From: Rhodospirillales bacterium
GTDB lineage: Bacteria > Pseudomonadota > Alphaproteobacteria > Rhodospirillales > Shumkoniaceae
Assembly (NCBI GenBank): GCA_018432935.1
Contig: JAHDSF010000022.1
Coordinates: 186,001-250,000, forward strand
Length of the DNA: 64,000 nucleotides
Reading direction: 5' to 3'
Within the stretch, counting starts at the first letter, position 1. Every line of letters starts with the position of its first letter. The notes below the pieces were generated by a model. That model was not told the DNA's origin, searched no databases, and worked only from the letters and a program-made list of their open reading frames with translations. A program made the translations under genes and the position numbers. Positions 60,297 through 64,000 of the stretch are shown piece by piece.

Positions 60297-63200
60297 CGAT
60301 TCAAGCCTTCCTGACCCGGCTCATCTGGCTCTGCATGCTGCCGCCGATCCTGCTAGCGGCATACTTCGGCCTCGGTTATCTGCGGCAGATCGAAGACGGC
60401 CGGGCGCGCGAAGCCGATGCGCTGGCCCAAAACATCGTCACGGTGATCGATCGCGACCTCGCCGCCCGGATTTCGGGGCTGCAGATGCTGGCGGCAGCGC
60501 CCATGGCGGACGATGCGGAGCGCCGGGCCGACCTTTACGAGCTGGCGCAGGGGTTCCTCCGCCATTTCGGCAGCCATGTCCTTCTGGCCGATCTCGAAGG
60601 GCGCATGCTGTTTAACACCCGGGTTCCCCTCGGCAACCCGTTGCCCAGGCTGCCCAAAGTGGAGGGTCACGCGGCCGCCCCTACCGCCCTGAGCACGGGG
60701 AAGCCCGCCGTCGGTGACCAGTTCATGGGACCGGTTGCCGGCGAAAAGCTGGTCGCCCTGGCGGTGCCCGTGCTGCGCGAGGGTCGCCCCGCGGGTCTCG
60801 TCCTGTCGGTGATCGAGGTCCGGCAGTTCCAGGCGCAGCTGGACCAGATCGCGCTGCCCGGCGGGTGGACGCTGACCCTGCTGGACGGCAACGACGCCGC
60901 CATCGCGCAACGCGGGGCCGCCGACGCGGCGGCGGAGGACGCAAGGCGCTTCGCCGTCCGCTCCGCGGTTGCGCCGTGGAGCGTCAGGGTCGACGTGCCG
61001 GCGCAGCTCGCGGACGTCGCGACGCGGCGCGCCGTCGCCGAATTCGGGTCCTTGCTGGCGGGCGCCATCCTGGTGATCTTCCTCGGCGGCCGCTTTGCCA
61101 GCCGGCGCCTGGCACAGGTCCTCTCCTCGCTGACCAGTACGGAAGCCGTATCCCCTTCCCCCGATATCATCGAGATCGAGAGGGTACGCGCCAGGCTGGC
61201 GGACGCTGCCCGGGCCCGCGAAGCTGCGCTGGCGGAGCAACAGGCCAGCGAGCGGCGGTTCCACCAGCTGTTCGACCTCGCGCCGGTGCCGCTCTGCTTC
61301 GTCGATGCGGAGGGGCGGCTGGCGAACGCCAACGCCCGATTCCACCATGTCTTCGGTTTCGAGCCTCACGAGATGCCGAACCTCGGCGACTGGTGGCAGG
61401 CCTCCGATCCGGACCGGCGGCACCGGCAACAGTCCTCTTGGGCCGCCTCGGTGCGCCTCGCATCGGCCAGCGGCGCCGATATCGATCCCGTCGAGCGCCG
61501 GGTGACCTGCAAGGACGGCACGATCCGCACCGTCCTGGTCTCGGGGATTGCCCTCGGCGACGACGTTCTTGCCGCCTTTTTCGACATCACCGAACGGGAA
61601 CGGGCCCAGCTCGTCTTGCGGGAGACCCAGTCCATCGCCCTCGATGAGCAGCGGAAGGCCCGCCTGGCCGCCTTGAACCTGATGGAGGATGCCCTGGCCG
61701 CCCGGGCCCAGGCGGAGGCGGCGAATGCGTCCCTCAACGAGTACCGCAATCACCTGGAACAGCTGGTTGCCGCGCGCACTGCTGAGCTGCAGGCGGCCGA
61801 GGCCCGGCTGCGCCTGATCCTGGAATCCACGGCAGACGGTCTTTACGGCATCGATTCTCAAAGCCGCATAACCTTCGTCAACCCCAGCGGCTGCGCCATG
61901 CTCGGCTACACGAACGAGCAGCTTCAGGGACAGGACGCCCACGACCTGCTGCACCATTCGCGCCCCGACGGCAGTCCATATCCGGCCGCCGAGTGCCCGA
62001 TCGAGGAGACATTGCAGACGGGACGGATACGACGCGTCGAGGACGACGTCTTCTGGCGCGCCGACGGTCGGGCGATCCCGGTCAGCTTTTCCGTCCATCC
62101 GATGAGCGAGGGCGAGGCGATCGTCGGCGCCGTCGTCGGCTTCACCGACGTCACCCGCCGGAAGGCCGCGGAGGCGGCGCGGGAGGCCGCCCTGCGCGAA
62201 GCCGAGCGGCTGGCCGGCGTGCGCCGGGAATTCCTTGCCAACATGAGCCACGAGATCCGCACTCCGATGAACGCCATTCTCGGCCTCAGCGAACTCCTGA
62301 AGAGGCGGGTGGCGGACACCGACCAGCAGGCAAAGCTCACCATGATCTCGGAATCGGCCCAGCACCTGCTGGCGCTGGTCAACGACATTCTCGACCTGGC
62401 CAAGATCGAGTCCGGCAAGCTGGTCGTCGAGGACGCCGCCTTCGATCTCGTGGCCGTGGTGGGCAATATCCGCTCGATGTTCGCCGACAGGGCCCGCAGC
62501 AAGGGGCTGGCGCTTGCGATCGACGTCGAGGGCGTGCCCCGGTTCCTGCGTGGCGATTCCACCAAGCTTTCGCAGGCGTTGATCAACTATCTCAGCAACG
62601 CGGTGAAGTTCACCGAAGCGGGCGCGATCGCGCTGCGCGGCCGGGTGGTCGAGGAGAGCGGCGACGACCTGATGGTCCGTTTCGAGGTGGAGGATACCGG
62701 AACCGGGATTGCCGCAGAGGCGCACGAGCGCCTGTTCGCCGACTTCGAGCAGGCGGATGGCTCGACGACCCGGCGCTATGGCGGCACCGGCCTCGGGCTG
62801 GCCATCACCCGCCGCCTTGCGCAGCTGATGGGAGGGGAGGTCGGGGTCGACAGCCGGCTCGGGTCGGGCAGCACCTTCTGGCTGACGGTGCGGTTGCGGC
62901 GGGCGGCCGGGCCGTCCGGCGACGCCCGCCCCGCACGCAGTCCGGGGACCGACGGAATCCCGGCGGGGCGGCGGGTCCTGCTGGCCGAGGACAACGAGAT
63001 CAACCAGGATGTCGTGGTCGAGCTTCTCGCCGAGGCCGGGATCAAGGTTGACGTCGCCGGAAATGGCCTGCAGGCGGTGGCACTCGCGCAGGCCGCGCCC
63101 TACGACCTCATCCTGATGGACGTCCAGATGCCGGAAATGGACGGCCTTGAGGCGACCCGCGCGATCCGCCGTCTGCCGGGCTGGGAATCACGGCCGATTG

Positions 63201-63742
63201 TGGCGCTGACGGCCAACGTCCTCGATGAGGATCGGGAACGATGCCGCGCCGCCGGCATGACCGACTTCATCGCCAAGCCGGTGCCTCCCGACCGGCTGTT
63301 CGCCGTTCTGCGCTCCTGGCTGCCCGGTCCGGTGACGAATGCAGTTCCGTCGCGCCCGGGCGAGGCCGAGAGGCTCGCGGCGATTCCAGGGCTCGACGTG
63401 GCGGCGGGGCTGCGTCATATCGGCGGCCGCGAAGCCGGGTACCGACGCCTGGCCTGCGCGTATGTCAACGCCCACGGTTCGGACTTCCCGCGTCTGCGTC
63501 GCTGCCTCGAAGCCCGCGAGTTCGACGAGGCGCGGCGGCTGGCTCACTCCCTCAAGGGCGCCGCTGCGATCCTGGGCGCGGAGGTGGTGAGGCGGGCGGC
63601 CGGCGATCTCGAGCAGGCGATCACGGAGCGGCGGAGCGCCGACATCGGACGGCTGATGGCGGCAGCCGCAAGCGAGCACGAAGCCCTGACCGCCGCCCTC
63701 CGCGCTGCGCTTGACGTCCCGGCCGAGGAAGAAGCCCGGTAG
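60293..63742 (+). CDS. Hybrid sensor histidine kinase (PAS-PAS-HisKA-HATPase-REC-Hpt)
   Basis: 1149 residues. TM1 (about 7-25) and TM2 (about 250-268) flank a Cache-like periplasmic domain. PAS domains follow at about 320-440 and 505-620. HisKA has the phospho-His653 in [15 protein letters not shown]; HATPase has N-, G1- and G2-boxes ([47 protein letters not shown]). The receiver (about 890-1010) has Asp943 in [13 protein letters not shown], and the Hpt domain ends with His1085 in [16 protein letters not shown] full internal phosphorelay. It is coupled to the kinase-less PAS gene by ATGA. No DNA-binding output regulator is adjacent. Confidence 0.94.
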   Translation: MTIQAFLTRLIWLCMLPPILLAAYFGLGYLRQIEDGRAREADALAQNIVTVIDRDLAARISGLQMLAAAPMADDAERRADLYELAQGFLRHFGSHVLLADLEGRMLFNTRVPLGNPLPRLPKVEGHAAAPTALSTGKPAVGDQFMGPVAGEKLVALAVPVLREGRPAGLVLSVIEVRQFQAQLDQIALPGGWTLTLLDGNDAAIAQRGAADAAAEDARRFAVRSAVAPWSVRVDVPAQLADVATRRAVAEFGSLLAGAILVIFLGGRFASRRLAQVLSSLTSTEAVSPSPDIIEIERVRARLADAARAREAALAEQQASERRFHQLFDLAPVPLCFVDAEGRLANANARFHHVFGFEPHEMPNLGDWWQASDPDRRHRQQSSWAASVRLASASGADIDPVERRVTCKDGTIRTVLVSGIALGDDVLAAFFDITERERAQLVLRETQSIALDEQRKARLAALNLMEDALAARAQAEAANASLNEYRNHLEQLVAARTAELQAAEARLRLILESTADGLYGIDSQSRITFVNPSGCAMLGYTNEQLQGQDAHDLLHHSRPDGSPYPAAECPIEETLQTGRIRRVEDDVFWRADGRAIPVSFSVHPMSEGEAIVGAVVGFTDVTRRKAAEAAREAALREAERLAGVRREFLANMSHEIRTPMNAILGLSELLKRRVADTDQQAKLTMISESAQHLLALVNDILDLAKIESGKLVVEDAAFDLVAVVGNIRSMFADRARSKGLALAIDVEGVPRFLRGDSTKLSQALINYLSNAVKFTEAGAIALRGRVVEESGDDLMVRFEVEDTGTGIAAEAHERLFADFEQADGSTTRRYGGTGLGLAITRRLAQLMGGEVGVDSRLGSGSTFWLTVRLRRAAGPSGDARPARSPGTDGIPAGRRVLLAEDNEINQDVVVELLAEAGIKVDVAGNGLQAVALAQAAPYDLILMDVQMPEMDGLEATRAIRRLPGWESRPIVALTANVLDEDRERCRAAGMTDFIAKPVPPDRLFAVLRSWLPGPVTNAVPSRPGEAERLAAIPGLDVAAGLRHIGGREAGYRRLACAYVNAHGSDFPRLRRCLEAREFDEARRLAHSLKGAAAILGAEVVRRAAGDLEQAITERRSADIGRLMAAAASEHEALTAALRAALDVPAEEEAR

Positions 63743-63747
63743 CTCTT

Positions 63748-64000
63748 CTATGCCGCGGCCTCGGCGGCGGTGCCGAGGCCCGACGGGATGCGGCCCTCGA
63801 ACCACAGGCCGGCGGTGGCCTGGGACATGGCATTGCCGTCGTGGGCGACATTGGGGACCTCGGTGAACCGCCAGAGGAACGGCACGCCGAGGCTGGCGGC
63901 CGCCTGCTTGCCGAAATCGAAGTAGTAGCGGGCGCGGTCGAGCCGGGCCGGTCCCTGGGCCAGCGCCTCGGGCTGGCTCGGCAGATTGGGCGCGTTGCTC
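63748..64000 (-). CDS. C-terminal part of a gene cut by the window end, possible alpha/beta-hydrolase
   Basis: 84 codons up to TAG at 63748-63750; the start lies beyond the window. Visible are RARYYFDFGKQAAASLGVPF, LWRFTEVPNVAHDGNAMSQA and TAGLWFEGRIPSG. The stretch VPNVAHDGNAM resembles the region around the catalytic His of alpha/beta-hydrolases, but the nucleophile and oxyanion parts are missing, so the family is uncertain. It converges on the hybrid kinase with a 5-base gap. Confidence 0.5.
   Translation of the reverse strand, partial: SNAPNLPSQPEALAQGPARLDRARYYFDFGKQAAASLGVPFLWRFTEVPNVAHDGNAMSQATAGLWFEGRIPSGLGTAAEAAA

Overview
The window is GC-rich (roughly two thirds G+C by eye) chromosomal DNA with dense codon use and many 1-4 base gene overlaps. 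The gene content points to an alphaproteobacterium, most likely Rhodospirillales-like: the run kpsF-lptC-lptA-lptB-rpoN-hpf-ptsN, the dapC-ftsK-lolA run, an hsp20-DUF1150 pair, a lone-REC/PAS/hybrid-kinase signalling locus and two TAXI-type TRAP transporters with fused permeases. No genus can be fixed from the sequence alone. No CRISPR array, rRNA, insertion sequence or prophage was seen.

Layout. 1-6390: tail of a YggS-type gene, an L,D-transpeptidase-fold gene, an unknown gene, ribA, an OmpR-type regulator, lolA and ftsK. 6426-9390: dapC-like aminotransferase followed by a lower-GC two-gene insert, an OLD/PARIS-like ATPase plus a TOPRIM (DUF3226-like) protein, a candidate phage-defence pair. 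9469-11442: amtB-glnK with a terminator, a sigma-54 promoter and an NtrC-type site. 11720-14695: DUF971, Trm112-like, LON-domain, YbbN-type thioredoxin and YbaK/ProX genes, then tRNA-Gly. 14701-20326: first TAXI TRAP locus, a PNPOx-fold gene and purH. 20346-25530: a surface-polysaccharide cluster (WecA-like, GT4, epimerase, CapD-like).

25752-34408 is the most striking accessory region: an IclR regulator followed on one strand by a DapA-family lyase/aldolase, a TAXI solute receptor, its fused permease, two UbiD-family decarboxylases with a 68-residue zinc ribbon overlapping both, and a DUF1445 putative hydro-lyase. It reads as an uncharacterised import-and-decarboxylation pathway for a small carboxylate. 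34430-40361 holds further catabolic genes (hydroxyisobutyrate-dehydrogenase-like, DUF72, two SDRs, a proline-racemase-family enzyme, a yeast-type cytosine deaminase, a UPF0173 hydrolase) and one REP-like palindrome pair.

40374-45908 has a heparinase II/III-family protein, a carbamoyltransferase/49-residue protein/SxtJ-like membrane module and rsmB. 46068-49945 has a CobW-type GTPase coupled to an M17 aminopeptidase, a MarR regulator and an NDUFA9-type protein. 50104-57182 runs tRNA-Leu, rnd-like, kpsF, lptC, lptA, lptB, rpoN, hpf, ptsN: lipopolysaccharide precursor and export genes followed by sigma-54 and nitrogen-PTS genes. rpoN here supplies the sigma factor that the glnK promoter at 11313-11333 would need. 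57219-58090 is hsp20 with a candidate ROSE RNA thermometer. 58365-63742 is a receiver, PAS sensor and hybrid kinase locus; a cut gene closes the window.
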